Source: Anaerocolumna xylanovorans DSM 12503 (GTDB taxonomy: Bacteria > Bacillota > Clostridia > Lachnospirales > Lachnospiraceae). Taken from it: DNA of 64,000 bases. How positions within the stretch are numbered: the stretch's first letter is position 1; every line of letters starts with the position of its first letter. The translations under genes and the position numbers were made by a program. Positions 7,594-16,873 of this stretch are shown piece after piece. The notes under the pieces are model-generated. The model searched no databases. It was not told the DNA's origin and was given only the letters and a program-made list of their open reading frames with translations. The stretch spans positions 207,122-271,121 of the forward strand of contig NZ_FRFD01000009.1 of assembly GCF_900143645.1 (NCBI RefSeq), given 5' to 3'.

Positions 7594-8160
7594 ATGAGTT
7601 ATATACCTACACCGGAACAAGCTTATGAAATCTTACAGAAATACAATAAGGACGACTTTCATCTAAAGCACGGCAGGATTGTAGCCGGAGTTATGGAGTA
7701 CTTCGCTAAGGAATACGACCCTGAAAATACTGCTTACTGGAAGAGCGTCGGCATGCTTCATGATCTGGATTTTGAACTTTACCCCGAGGAGCATTGCATA
7801 AAATTACAGGAAATTATGAAAGAGCTGGATATCGATGAAAGCATTATCCATGCCACAGCAAGCCATGGCTATCAGCTCACTGTAGATATTAAGCCTGAAC
7901 GCTATATGGAGAAAGTCCTGTATGCTGTGGACGAGCTTACCGGCCTTATCGGTGCGGTAGCGCTTATGAGACCCTCAAGAAGTGTGTCCGATCTGGAAGT
8001 GAAATCTGTTATGAAAAAGTACAAGACAGCCAATTTTGCCGCAGGCTGCAGCCGTGATGTCATTAACCGGGGGGCAGAAATGATGGAGATTGAATTAAAA
8101 GACTTAATTGATAAAACCATACATGCTATGAGAAGCTTAATTCCAGAAATGGAGATATAA
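7594..8160 (+). CDS. HD-domain metal-dependent phosphohydrolase
   Basis: 188 residues. The start is set by GAAAGGAG seven bases before the ATG; a longer in-frame reading would begin inside the -35 box and can be discounted. His26, the HD pair at 56-57 (MLHDLDFE) and later H/D residues form the HD metal site. It is similar to small clostridial HDIG/HDOD-type hydrolases often annotated as hydrolases. The substrate (a nucleotide or phosphoester) is unknown. It is a single-gene unit with its own promoter and a shared hairpin after it. Confidence 0.85.
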   Translation: MSYIPTPEQAYEILQKYNKDDFHLKHGRIVAGVMEYFAKEYDPENTAYWKSVGMLHDLDFELYPEEHCIKLQEIMKELDIDESIIHATASHGYQLTVDIKPERYMEKVLYAVDELTGLIGAVALMRPSRSVSDLEVKSVMKKYKTANFAAGCSRDVINRGAEMMEIELKDLIDKTIHAMRSLIPEMEI

Positions 8161-8179
8161 CCTTTGTTTTTGCATGGAA

Positions 8180-8214
8180 AAAGGAGGGATGCTTTACGCA
8201 ACTTCCCTCCCTTT
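8180..8214. terminator. Hairpin between convergent genes
   Basis: aaaggaggga (8180-8189) pairs with tccctccctttg (8204-8214) with one bulge. It sits between the convergent HD gene and ABC ATPase gene. T-tracts are short, so termination strength is uncertain. Confidence 0.55.
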
Positions 8215-8218
8215 GACT

Positions 8219-8911
8219 TTATATAGCCACAACTTCTCTTTGCTCTACTATCTCACCGTCAACCAAACGTATAATTGATGTTCCATACTGCGCTGCGCTT
8301 TGAGAATGAGTAACCTGGATCAGAGTCTTTCCGTACTTTACATTAATCTTTCGGAAGAGTTCCATGATTTCTTTGCCCGTTTTCGAATCCAGATTACCAA
8401 TGGGCTCATCCAAAAAGATGATTTCCGGGTCTGCAATTAAGGCCCTTGCAATTGCCACTCTCTGCTGCTGTCCTCCGGAAAGCTCTCTCGGCGTTTGTTT
8501 CCTTTTATCGGAAAGCCCGATGGTTTCCAGTATTTCTGTCAGCTTTATTTCATAATTACGTGGATTTTTACCATCCAGGATAATAGGAAGCATAATATTA
8601 TCTTCTACGCTTAGATTTTGAACCAGATTATAAAATTGAAATACAAAGCCAATTTTTGTTCTTCGTAATTTACTCATTTCTTTTTTCTTTACCGTACTTA
8701 AATCTTTTCCTTCAAAATAAATATTACCGCCGGTTGGTTTATCGAGTCCTCCCAAAAGATAAAGCAAAGTTGATTTTCCACTGCCGCTTGGTCCCATTAT
8801 TGATACAAATTCACCCTTATCTACGCTGAAATCTATTCCTTTTAACACCTGTGCCTCCTCTTTTCCCGTCAGAAAAGATTTTGTTAAATTACTAACCTCT
8901 AATGCTTTCAT
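8219..8911 (-). CDS. ABC transporter ATP-binding protein, MacB/LolD type
   Basis: 230 residues from the chosen start. Walker A GPSGSGKST at 40-48, Q-loop FVFQFYNLV, signature LSGGQQQRVAIARAL, Walker B IIFLDEPIGNLD and the H-loop VTHS are intact. This is the class that powers FtsX-like permeases, and the partner permease gene lies immediately upstream. The ATG at 8911 follows GGAGG by eight bases and begins right at the conserved fold; an ATG at 8932 overlapping the permease stop (ATGA) is an alternative. Likely exports or extracts a lipid, peptide or antibiotic at the membrane. Confidence 0.9.
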   Translation of the reverse strand: MKALEVSNLTKSFLTGKEEAQVLKGIDFSVDKGEFVSIMGPSGSGKSTLLYLLGGLDKPTGGNIYFEGKDLSTVKKKEMSKLRRTKIGFVFQFYNLVQNLSVEDNIMLPIILDGKNPRNYEIKLTEILETIGLSDKRKQTPRELSGGQQQRVAIARALIADPEIIFLDEPIGNLDSKTGKEIMELFRKINVKYGKTLIQVTHSQSAAQYGTSIIRLVDGEIVEQREVVAI

Positions 8912-8928
8912 TGCATCCATCCTCCTGG

Positions 8929-11457
8929 TCATTCATATTTTAATTCCTGTATAATTGAAAGTTTTCTGCTTCTAAAATAAACGGGAACCGTTGCTATTAA
9001 CACAATCCCTAAAGAGATTGCATATATCAATGGAAGTGAAGCCCCATCAAGTACGATATCCATATCAAATCCGATTGATTTTGTCATGATTGAAATCAGC
9101 CTCAATCCAAAGAAACTATAAATTATCGTTAAAAGCATTGCCCAGGTTACCGATGCAATCGATTCAAAAAATATAATTTTCGTTCTTCCTGTATTCTCCA
9201 TTCCTACAGATGCCAGTACCGCAAATTCTTTTTTCCTCTGTAAGAAGCTAATCGAAACATTATTGACTATACCTAAGCCAGCTATAATAATTGCCATATA
9301 GGAGAAGATACTTAATGCATTTACAAGCATTTCATTTGCCTCTAAATTCTTCTCACACATTTCCTCTCTTGTAATTGCCTTTGCTCCGACCTCTCTTAAT
9401 ACAGGCTTTAAATCTTTCATAACCTTATCAATATCTTTATCCGTATTGAATGTAATTGTATTTGCAAAAGGAACTGCAAAAAATTCCTTTAAGGTATCCA
9501 GTTTGACCAATATAAAATATCCGTTATTAAATAATTTTCCATCAACCACACCGGCAACTTTTAGTGTCTGCTTTAATCCGTTGCAGGTAACCTCAACATT
9601 ATCTCCGGTTCTTTTACCTGTTTTTTTGCTTAAAACCGTTGTGATGATAACTCCATCCTCATCCTGCCCTAAGTTATCCAGATATTTTTTATACTCTGCT
9701 TTATCAAGCTGCAGATACCGGTTGTATTCGACATAGGTATCCGGATTGATTCCCATTACAGATACGGGTACTTTTAAGTCTGTTTCATTGCGAAGTTCTC
9801 CCTGCTGGAAGCTTAATCTATTTATCTCCTCATCTTCTATCCCCATTTTGTTAAGCTCTCTTACCAGATAATCTGTTGTGGATTCTTCTGCATTTTCCCT
9901 GACGGTAGAGATATTGTCGATTTCGACATCAAATACCAGCTTGGTATACGCTTCGGTTACCACATTAATCATACTGGCACCTAAGGATGCTATGGTAATA
10001 ATAGAAGTCAATGATATAATAATCAATGAAATATTCCCAAGGAGTATTTTGGAAGTACGCAGGTTATTAATTGCATAAATCACATTTTTACTCTTACCAC
10101 GGAATAACCGGTAAAAGTAACCGGATATCAAATCAATCAGCTTAGGATAAGCAAAAATCAATCCGCTTAAGGATACGACTAAAACAATAGCTGAGAATCC
10201 TTTTAACTCCTCCTTAAATATCAGATAAGCAGCAAGGGAACCTGCCAGCATAATAATTCCGATAATGAATTTTTTCCACCCTATAGCTTTCGTAATCCTA
10301 ACATCGTTTAGGATAATATCCTTTACCTGTAATTTTGAGATTTTACGGACCGGCAGACTTGCAGAGATAATGGATAAAACAATTGCAAATACTGTTCCGA
10401 TTATAATGTAAGCTGGTTCTATTACAACTATTCCGTATATTCCGTACTCTTTAAGCGGTGATATCATCCGGTTAATTACATATAGCGCTGCAATGCCCAG
10501 CCCATTGCCCAGTAACGCTCCGAAAACACCATAGGTAAAGCTTTCCAGGTATAGAATGAATTTCACCTTACCTACGGTAGCTCCCTGGCTTAGAAAAGCA
10601 CCTATTGTTGATAACCGCTCCGTTATAATTAATTTAAAAGAGCTGTAAATAATGATGGAACTCATAACAACTACTACAATAAGCATCACATACAATAAAG
10701 CTTTAAAGCTTGCCGTTTGATCTTTTACCATATCTTCATCAAACAGTTTTTCAGCAGTAAACATCTTATTACCAGCGTTAAAGGTATCTATTCCTTCTTT
10801 TATTGTCTTTTCCCCGGAATCAGCCAATATTAAGTTATATTTACCTTCGGCCCCCAAGTCCTTGCTCAAATATTCATATGGCACTATGACAGTAAAGGAA
10901 TCCTTGCTGTCACTGTAAAAAACACCGGCTGTTCCGCTTATCGCTCTTATTTTAAAGCTTTTTGTCGCTCCTCCAATTACTGCTTTTATTGTATCATTCA
11001 GCTTTAGATTTCTCTTATCTGCCGTCCTTTCCGATATGATACAGGATTCTCCGTCAAAGTTCTTCAAATCGCCTTCTGTTATTATCTTCTGGTTGATATA
11101 TGCCTTTTCTCTTCCCCGTACTATGACCGTCAGCATCGTTTCCTCATCCGTACCGGCTTTATCAGCCATACTGCCCGGCAAATACAATTCTTTGGAAATG
11201 CTTTTCTCGTCCAGTCCTTTTGTATTCAACCCTTCATCCGAATAAAAATAGGAACTTTTGTCCGTTGAATTAATCACAATATCTTTGTTTTCATAGGATT
11301 CCAACTGCGGTGCAACAATGCTGTCCAAGATAATATCAATCATCCCGGTACTGGCTACCAATAAAGCCATACTGATGGAAATAGCAATAATAAGCAGAAA
11401 AAATCGGCCTTTTTTCTCTGTCATACTTCTTAGCACATACTTTAGAAAAACTTTCAT
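8929..11457 (-). CDS. FtsX-like (MacB-type) ABC transporter permease
   Basis: 842 residues from the ATG preceded by AAGGGGAAGGAC; this start gives the usual basic N-terminus before transmembrane segment 1 (about 20-42). Two FtsX domains are visible. The first has an extracellular loop (about 45-250) and then three membrane segments (about 250-390); the second has a membrane segment near 480, a large loop (about 500-700) and three C-terminal segments. The duplicated layout is typical of Gram-positive antimicrobial-peptide or cell-envelope export permeases. It pairs with the ATPase gene downstream and follows the sigma/anti-sigma pair, so the unit is probably a regulated envelope-stress module. 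Confidence 0.9.
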   Translation of the reverse strand: MKVFLKYVLRSMTEKKGRFFLLIIAISISMALLVASTGMIDIILDSIVAPQLESYENKDIVINSTDKSSYFYSDEGLNTKGLDEKSISKELYLPGSMADKAGTDEETMLTVIVRGREKAYINQKIITEGDLKNFDGESCIISERTADKRNLKLNDTIKAVIGGATKSFKIRAISGTAGVFYSDSKDSFTVIVPYEYLSKDLGAEGKYNLILADSGEKTIKEGIDTFNAGNKMFTAEKLFDEDMVKDQTASFKALLYVMLIVVVVMSSIIIYSSFKLIITERLSTIGAFLSQGATVGKVKFILYLESFTYGVFGALLGNGLGIAALYVINRMISPLKEYGIYGIVVIEPAYIIIGTVFAIVLSIISASLPVRKISKLQVKDIILNDVRITKAIGWKKFIIGIIMLAGSLAAYLIFKEELKGFSAIVLVVSLSGLIFAYPKLIDLISGYFYRLFRGKSKNVIYAINNLRTSKILLGNISLIIISLTSIITIASLGASMINVVTEAYTKLVFDVEIDNISTVRENAEESTTDYLVRELNKMGIEDEEINRLSFQQGELRNETDLKVPVSVMGINPDTYVEYNRYLQLDKAEYKKYLDNLGQDEDGVIITTVLSKKTGKRTGDNVEVTCNGLKQTLKVAGVVDGKLFNNGYFILVKLDTLKEFFAVPFANTITFNTDKDIDKVMKDLKPVLREVGAKAITREEMCEKNLEANEMLVNALSIFSYMAIIIAGLGIVNNVSISFLQRKKEFAVLASVGMENTGRTKIIFFESIASVTWAMLLTIIYSFFGLRLISIMTKSIGFDMDIVLDGASLPLIYAISLGIVLIATVPVYFRSRKLSIIQELKYE

Positions 11458-11559
11458 GTCCTTCCCCTTTGCATTCTTATTTGTTATTCTTCCACAGTAT
11501 AATTGTTCCGGAAAAATAATGTAAGTGAATGCAGTCATGAGAGAATATGACAAATGTAA

Positions 11560-13266
11560 TTAGTTTTTCCTGTAATTATTATTCTTATCATATCCGACAA
11601 CTGTCCAGATACCGGTGCTGTCCTGTCTTACAAGCTGTTTTAAATATATTTTTGAAACCGGGGACTTCTTATTATCCACTTCAATCACCACGGAACTTCC
11701 GGTATTTTTTGTTACCTTAAAGTCTTCATAGGGAATCGGGTAATCTCCTGTTATTCCTTCCGGATAGAGCAAAAGACTCGTAAATACCTGTGCCACAAAA
11801 GCAGGGTCAAGCTTCCAGGGCTGGTGTCCGGCATCCACACCTTTTTGCGTCTCTTCCTCTGTCTTAATATCATAATCTGCCTTTACCTGTGGTGTATCTT
11901 CTTTTACCTCCGGAAGAACAGCCTTATTTCCTGTCAGTGCTTTGACAAAGACATTGATTTCATCCATGGAGCCGTTACCAATAATCTGATATGCTATTCC
12001 ATCCTGCTGCCAGCGGATGCTGGTAATACCCGTCTGCTGCCCAAAGCTCTCTGCCGCAATGCTTACAGCCTTACTGCCGGCTTCAATGTCAGTTCCTTCT
12101 GCATCCGTTATGATTTCCGCTTTTATAGAACCAATTGAGCCCGTAACAGCTTTACTGCTTTCTTCTTTTGCAGCTGCAGCTTTTTCTATAACAGCAATCT
12201 TATTCTCCTGCCCATCAAGTCCGTAGTAGACCTTTAGTGCCTTATCCGCTGCATTTGCCGATATCTCCATCATGCTGTAGGAAGTCTCCGAAATATCCGG
12301 TAACTCCGGTGTAAAGCCTGATATACCCTCTGCTTCTTCCATCGTAGCGCAAAGCTGCCAGTTATCTTCTCTGTTTACGACATATCCGGTCAAATCACCG
12401 TAGCTTAAATATTCTTTTGGTATGCTGCTTGTGTAAGCAATATCCTTATAACTTAGCTCATACGCTATTCCATTTACCATAGCACTTTGCTTTTTAAGAG
12501 GCATCCCTGTATTTTTATCCAGCCATAGGCTATAGGTATCCCCTCCCTTTGGTGTGACTTTATAAAGAACCGCCTGCACTCCTCCAATTGTATCCTCGTC
12601 TGCTTCTTTTACTGCCTTTGCCTCCTCAATCTCTTTTATTTCCTTCCCGATTTCAAAGGTAAAGGAGTAATTGTCAGGAAATGCTGCATACAGGCTGATA
12701 TAATTATCTTCCTTTTTCATCTGCCATTTCTCTTTGTTGTTATTGGCAGTGATAAGCCCCTTCTGAATCCCCTGTAATTCCTTGACATAATACCGGCCTT
12801 CCTTGTCCGCCCACACTTCCCTGACTGCCTGAACATTACGCTGTCCCTCTCCGTTTATCGAAGTGACAGTTAATATCCCATGATAGGCATTTGCCTTTTC
12901 ATAAGCCTGTTCCATGGCATATACAGGGTCTGTACCGGAGAAAATCGGTCCTTTTAGGTAAAGTACCCCCAAGAACACAGCTGCCGCCGCTGCTGCCCCC
13001 CAGAATACCCGCTTAGGCAGTTTACTGCCTCTTTTTGCAGGTTCCTTCCTTTCCTTCTCTCCTGTTTCCTTATATGCTCTCCACATGGTATCCGAGAGCT
13101 GCTTTTCAAAGCCCTCTTCCGGGTAAACAGGTTCTTCCAGACTTTTTAATGCCCTGATAGTATCCGTCAGTTCCTTTATTTCTTCCTCTGCCCATGCTTC
13201 CTTGCCGGGTACCTGTTCCTGGTTCAATCTGTCTATATATTCTGAAATTATCTTCTCTTTTCTCAT
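11560..13266 (-). CDS. Probable anti-sigma factor with LolA-like extracellular domain
   Basis: 568 residues. Residues 1-95 are charged and probably cytoplasmic, as expected for a sigma-binding region. One membrane segment (about 96-115, rich in Ala) follows, then a long extracellular region. Around 130-310 it resembles the outer-membrane-lipoprotein-sorting/LolA-type fold (AYHGILTVTS, YSLWLDKNTGMPLKK). The C-terminal part around 340-560 is less defined. It lies 76 bases downstream of an ECF sigma factor, the standard position for its anti-sigma partner. Anti-sigma function is inferred from position and topology; no zinc-binding HxxxCxxC motif is seen. Confidence 0.75.
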   Translation of the reverse strand: MRKEKIISEYIDRLNQEQVPGKEAWAEEEIKELTDTIRALKSLEEPVYPEEGFEKQLSDTMWRAYKETGEKERKEPAKRGSKLPKRVFWGAAAAAAVFLGVLYLKGPIFSGTDPVYAMEQAYEKANAYHGILTVTSINGEGQRNVQAVREVWADKEGRYYVKELQGIQKGLITANNNKEKWQMKKEDNYISLYAAFPDNYSFTFEIGKEIKEIEEAKAVKEADEDTIGGVQAVLYKVTPKGGDTYSLWLDKNTGMPLKKQSAMVNGIAYELSYKDIAYTSSIPKEYLSYGDLTGYVVNREDNWQLCATMEEAEGISGFTPELPDISETSYSMMEISANAADKALKVYYGLDGQENKIAVIEKAAAAKEESSKAVTGSIGSIKAEIITDAEGTDIEAGSKAVSIAAESFGQQTGITSIRWQQDGIAYQIIGNGSMDEINVFVKALTGNKAVLPEVKEDTPQVKADYDIKTEEETQKGVDAGHQPWKLDPAFVAQVFTSLLLYPEGITGDYPIPYEDFKVTKNTGSSVVIEVDNKKSPVSKIYLKQLVRQDSTGIWTVVGYDKNNNYRKN

Positions 13267-13342
13267 TTTATTAACCTTTCCCTTTCCTATACCTGCAAAC
13301 TTTGGGCCCCAGGCACAAACTGCGTGTGAACTGCTTTTTATT

Positions 13343-13888
13343 TCACCAAATATTTTCCTTTAAAATCCCTGCCAGTTTCTCCAAGGCACGAAGCTGGAGA
13401 ACTCTTATGTGGGACTCCTTTTTCTTTAAGATGACAGCCGTTTCTTTTACCGAATAGCCTTTTAATATTCTAAGCTCCACCACACGCCTTTGCTCCTCTT
13501 TTAAACTCTCCATCGCATCCTTTAGAGCCCTCCTTTGCTCTAAGGTCCTGGTAAAATCCTCTTCCTGCCCTTCTAAGTCCAACTCTTCTATGTTAATGCT
13601 CACCGGCTCTTTTTTCTGCTTTCTCCATTCATCCCTCACTATGTTTAATGCAATGGCCTTTAAATAAGCGCTGTAATTTTCAACTACTGCGTATTCCTTC
13701 TTCAGATATACCATAGCCCTTGCATAGGTTTCCTGGGTAATATCCTCTGCCTCTTCCCTGTTTCCTACTTTATAGTAAATATACCGGTAAACTTCCCTCC
13801 AGGTATCCAGGCAAAGCTTTTCTATCCATTTTCTGATTTCTGCCTCGGAGCCGATACGTTCCATTTTATCATTTTCTTCCGTTCCCAT
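13343..13888 (-). CDS. ECF-type RNA polymerase sigma factor
   Basis: 181 residues. Region 2 spans about 25-95 (YRYIYYKVGNREEAEDITQETYARA); region 4 spans about 120-175 (LKEEQRRVVELRILKGYSVKETAVIL, then the recognition helix). Length and absence of regions 1 and 3 are typical of group IV (ECF) factors. The ATG follows GGGAGGCAGGA. An ECF-style promoter lies 34 bases upstream of the start codon, indicating autoregulation. The next genes (anti-sigma-like, FtsX permease, ATPase) are likely its regulon or operon, suggesting response to an envelope-acting compound. Confidence 0.93.
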   Translation of the reverse strand: MGTEENDKMERIGSEAEIRKWIEKLCLDTWREVYRYIYYKVGNREEAEDITQETYARAMVYLKKEYAVVENYSAYLKAIALNIVRDEWRKQKKEPVSINIEELDLEGQEEDFTRTLEQRRALKDAMESLKEEQRRVVELRILKGYSVKETAVILKKKESHIRVLQLRALEKLAGILKENIW

Positions 13889-13921
13889 TCCTGCCTCCCT
13901 GTTTTATCTTCTTCATTAGTA

Positions 13922-13950
13922 TAGACGAAAAAAACATACAAAACGTTACA
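13922..13950 (-). promoter_or_regulatory. ECF-type promoter of the sigma factor operon
   Basis: On the minus strand TGTAAC (13950-13945), a 17-base spacer and CGTCTA (13927-13922). This AAC/CGTC arrangement is the classic Gram-positive ECF promoter (sigma-M/V/W like), so the sigma factor probably transcribes its own operon. Confidence 0.82.
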
Positions 13951-13997
13951 GTAGTGCTAACATTTTATATGTTTTTATTATTAGTGTATTTATATAT

Positions 13998-15158
13998 CTA
14001 CTGTCCGGTCCCATCAATGGAATCTCCCGTATCCTCATCGGTATTATGCGGTACAATATTGGTATTGCCTTTATTCTTCTCGAATTCTGCCACCGCCGGG
14101 TCCTTGATATTATAGACACGTTTCCACTCCTTGGAATCCGCCACCTTTGCGGTCTCTGACCGGTTGCGGTACAGAAATCGAACTATTTCATAACAATCCA
14201 CCCAGATTTCATTTGTTCCTTCCTTCTGGGATTCATCAAAGATCAGCTGCAAGCCAAAATGCAGATGGGGAGTATCAATATTATTCACATTTTCCGTGCT
14301 GCTGTAGCCTGTTCTGCCCAGATATCCTATAACGTCTCCTGCCTGAACGATGCTTCCTGCTGCCAGTTCTTTATTGTAAGGGTAATTCTTTCTAAGGTGT
14401 GCATAATAGTAATAACGTTTTCCGTCAAAGCTTCGGATGCCAATCCGCCAGCCTCCGTACCGGTTCCAGCCAAGTGCTTCCACATATCCGGATTCTACGG
14501 CAATTACCGGCGTTCCCACCTGTCCCATCATATCATGTCCCAAATGTCTTCTTTTATAGCCATAAGTCCTGGATACACCAAAGTCGTCATAATCACTGTA
14601 AGGAAAGTATCTTGCAAGGGGAAGATAGGCTTTTAATCCATATTTCTTAACCCATACCTTCTCTTTCGCATTCTCTTCCTTTGGAATCTCTGCTTCATAT
14701 TCCCCTACCATTCCCCCAAGAACTGCCGTATAGGCTTCCAGATAATAGGAGTAGTATTTCATATCCTTTGTAAGGGCCTCCATTGTGGTCTCACCGCTCT
14801 TTAACTTATCGGCAAGGGCAGTAAGGTCCTTTTCCTTATATCTTGAAAAATCCCCGCCATAGCGGGTGCCCACATATGCCAATAACTCTATCCAATTTAA
14901 TTTGACATTCTCTGATTGTGAAGCGACATCCAAATCGCAGGCTTTCTCCATAGCTTCAGCGCAGACATCAAAATCCACCCATTTTATGTATTTCTTTTCT
15001 GTTCCTTCCCCCGAACTCGTTGTAAGAAAACGAGGCAGAAAGGTTTCCGTCATAAATTGCTTGATCCCTCCGCTGTTACTGCTGCCAAAAAGAATAATCC
15101 CAACAGCCGCCAGCATTAATGCCGCCTCTATCATTATTCCAATTTTAAGTTTTTTCAT
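13998..15158 (-). CDS. M23-family peptidase (LytM-type) with N-terminal membrane anchor
   Basis: 386 residues from the chosen ATG, which gives MKKLKIG and then a hydrophobic anchor (about 8-25). Residues about 185-320 are an M23 domain: HLGHDMMG (metal His/Asp), a YYYAHL block, and TPHLHFGLQ (catalytic and metal histidines). Relatives cut peptide cross-bridges in peptidoglycan; clostridial spore-related M23 proteins look similar. The C-terminal 60 residues are polar. In-frame ATGs at 15179 and 15194 lie within the terminator stem of the MATE gene and are less likely starts. The GAGGG that could serve as ribosome binding site is itself paired in that stem. Confidence 0.85.
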   Translation of the reverse strand: MKKLKIGIMIEAALMLAAVGIILFGSSNSGGIKQFMTETFLPRFLTTSSGEGTEKKYIKWVDFDVCAEAMEKACDLDVASQSENVKLNWIELLAYVGTRYGGDFSRYKEKDLTALADKLKSGETTMEALTKDMKYYSYYLEAYTAVLGGMVGEYEAEIPKEENAKEKVWVKKYGLKAYLPLARYFPYSDYDDFGVSRTYGYKRRHLGHDMMGQVGTPVIAVESGYVEALGWNRYGGWRIGIRSFDGKRYYYYAHLRKNYPYNKELAAGSIVQAGDVIGYLGRTGYSSTENVNNIDTPHLHFGLQLIFDESQKEGTNEIWVDCYEIVRFLYRNRSETAKVADSKEWKRVYNIKDPAVAEFEKNKGNTNIVPHNTDEDTGDSIDGTGQ

Positions 15159-15163
15159 AAAAA

Positions 15164-15214
15164 GAAAGCCCTCATCCATAAACTGTAGTAACATTTTATG
15201 TCAGACGAGGGCTT
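15164..15214 (-). terminator. Terminator of the MATE gene, overlapping the M23 leader
   Basis: aagccctcat (15166-15175) pairs with the gacgagggctt arm (15204-15214). On the minus strand the stem is followed by TTTCTTTTT running straight into the ATG of the M23 gene at 15158. It is both a terminator for the upstream MATE gene and a structure hiding the M23 ribosome binding site. Confidence 0.75.
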
Positions 15215-15257
15215 CTTAGCACTGCTGGATTTGAATTACTTGGATAAATTGAGGTTC

Positions 15258-16592
15258 CTATTTCAAATAGGCATGTTTGCCCCATCTGCCTCCCGCAAAC
15301 CGTAGAGTAAAGCAGATTCCCCGGAACAGCCAGTCGATGGTCATGGCAACCCACACCCCCATTACTCCCATGTGAAGACCTTTCACAAGGAAATAACTGA
15401 ATCCAATACGCCATACCCACATGGATATGATGGAGACGCCCATTGTGGTCTTTACATCATTGGCAGCTCTTAAGGCATTGGGCAGAACAAAGGACAGCGG
15501 CCAGATAATACAGCAGCAGATGCTATGGTAGATAATCAGCGCTATCGTAGTCTTTTCAGAAGGTCCTGACAAATCAAAAAGTCCTATGATTGGCACCCTA
15601 AACAGAAATATTCCGATATTTAACACACCAAGGATAAGATAGCACAGCTTCATCAGCTTTACAGTATATTTCTTCGCCTGTGCTATATCTTCCGCGCCAA
15701 CACACCGGCCTACTACCGTAATCATAGCTAACCCCATGGCACTGCCTGGTATTAATGCAAATCCGGCTATGGTACCTGCCACGCCGTTGGCTGCTATTGC
15801 TACTCCTCCAAGGCTTGTGATTAAGCCTTGTACCAGAATCTTACCGATCTGAAAGATACTGTTCTCCAGACCGTTTGGAACACCAATATTTAATATCCGT
15901 TTAATCATCGGAAAGTCAATTCCTGCATGAAGAATATTATTTACATGGATGATATTTTTCTTCTGCCTGATCAGAGCAAAGATAATAACAGCAGAGGCCG
16001 CTCTTGCTACTAATGTGGGAACAGCAACTCCTTCCACCCCCATATGAAAGAGAAATACCATAATAAAAATTCCGGCGATATTAATAAGGTTCATTATAAT
16101 AGAAACATACATGGATATCTTCGAATTCCCCATTGCACGAAACAGGGCAGCGCAGGAATTATATACTGCCAGAAAAGGAAAGGAAAAGGCAGTAATAAAG
16201 AAATATATGGTTGCGCTTTTCATAATGTCCTTTTCCGCTTCCCCATAAAGCACTCTTAGTATATTTTCATTTCCAATAAGAGAGACTGCCATAATGATAA
16301 GAGCAAAAAACAAGGTAGTTATGATAAGCTGTCCGCCGGCCTTACTGGCATTATCCGCTTCCTTCTTTCCAAGATACTGTGAAGATACTACCGCTCCTCC
16401 CGTCGCCAGAGAGGAAAAGAGAGTAATTAAAAGAACATTTAAGGTATCAACCAGAGATACTCCGGCTATGCCGGCTTCACCGGCCGCTCTGGATACCATC
16501 ATAACATCCACCAGCCCAACGGATACTGCAAGAAACTGTTCAGCAATCAGCGGCAGAATCAATTGAAAGAGCTGCTTTCTGGTAAATAGCAT
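15258..16592 (-). CDS. MATE family multidrug/sodium antiporter
   Basis: 444 residues with 12 predicted membrane segments in two six-segment halves, the standard MATE length. The N-terminal LILPLIAEQFLAVSVGLVDVMMVSRA block and GVSLVDTLN are typical, and the second half repeats the pattern (PNGLENSIFQIGK). MATE proteins export cationic drugs or metabolites using Na+ or H+ gradients. The ATG at 16592 is used; an upstream in-frame TTG at 16622 is less convincing. It is divergent from a drug-sensing MerR-TipAS regulator, which may control it. Confidence 0.9.
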   Translation of the reverse strand: MLFTRKQLFQLILPLIAEQFLAVSVGLVDVMMVSRAAGEAGIAGVSLVDTLNVLLITLFSSLATGGAVVSSQYLGKKEADNASKAGGQLIITTLFFALIIMAVSLIGNENILRVLYGEAEKDIMKSATIYFFITAFSFPFLAVYNSCAALFRAMGNSKISMYVSIIMNLINIAGIFIMVFLFHMGVEGVAVPTLVARAASAVIIFALIRQKKNIIHVNNILHAGIDFPMIKRILNIGVPNGLENSIFQIGKILVQGLITSLGGVAIAANGVAGTIAGFALIPGSAMGLAMITVVGRCVGAEDIAQAKKYTVKLMKLCYLILGVLNIGIFLFRVPIIGLFDLSGPSEKTTIALIIYHSICCCIIWPLSFVLPNALRAANDVKTTMGVSIISMWVWRIGFSYFLVKGLHMGVMGVWVAMTIDWLFRGICFTLRFAGGRWGKHAYLK

Positions 16593-16749
16593 AATAAAAC
16601 TAACCTTTCCTTTGTAAATCAAACGTAAACATCATGTTAACAACAGTTAAATTCCATTATGAAGCTGTAAAATTGAAATTACAATATGGTATTCAACAAT
16701 AATTCATGTATTATCTTATTTAAAATTTAAAATTTTTTTCTCTTTCCTA

Positions 16750-16780
16750 TTGACTTTAACGTTCCGTAAAGGTTTATGAT
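16750..16780 (+). promoter_or_regulatory. MerR-type promoter with 19-base spacer and operator
   Basis: TTGACT (16750-16755) and TATGAT (16775-16780) are separated by 19 bases, the overlong spacer typical of MerR-activated promoters. The spacer region contains the dyad CTTTA-N8-TAAAG (16754-16771) with AACGTT at its centre, like operators of Mta/TipA-type regulators. Confidence 0.85.
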
Positions 16781-16795
16781 GTCTACAGAGCTTAA

Positions 16796-16832
16796 GATAA
16801 CCGCTGCCTGGGGGCGGTTTATAAGAAGCTCA
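16796..16832 (+). other. Leader stem-loop of the MerR-TipAS gene
   Basis: AACCGC and GCGGTT pair around tgcctgggg, with further partial pairing of the flanks (agctta.../...agaagct). It lies in the transcribed leader between the MerR-type promoter and the ribosome binding site; a regulatory role is possible but unproven. Confidence 0.4.
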
Positions 16833-16873
16833 TAGGTGTGCACACAATAAAAACAGCAAGTTAGGGAGGACCT

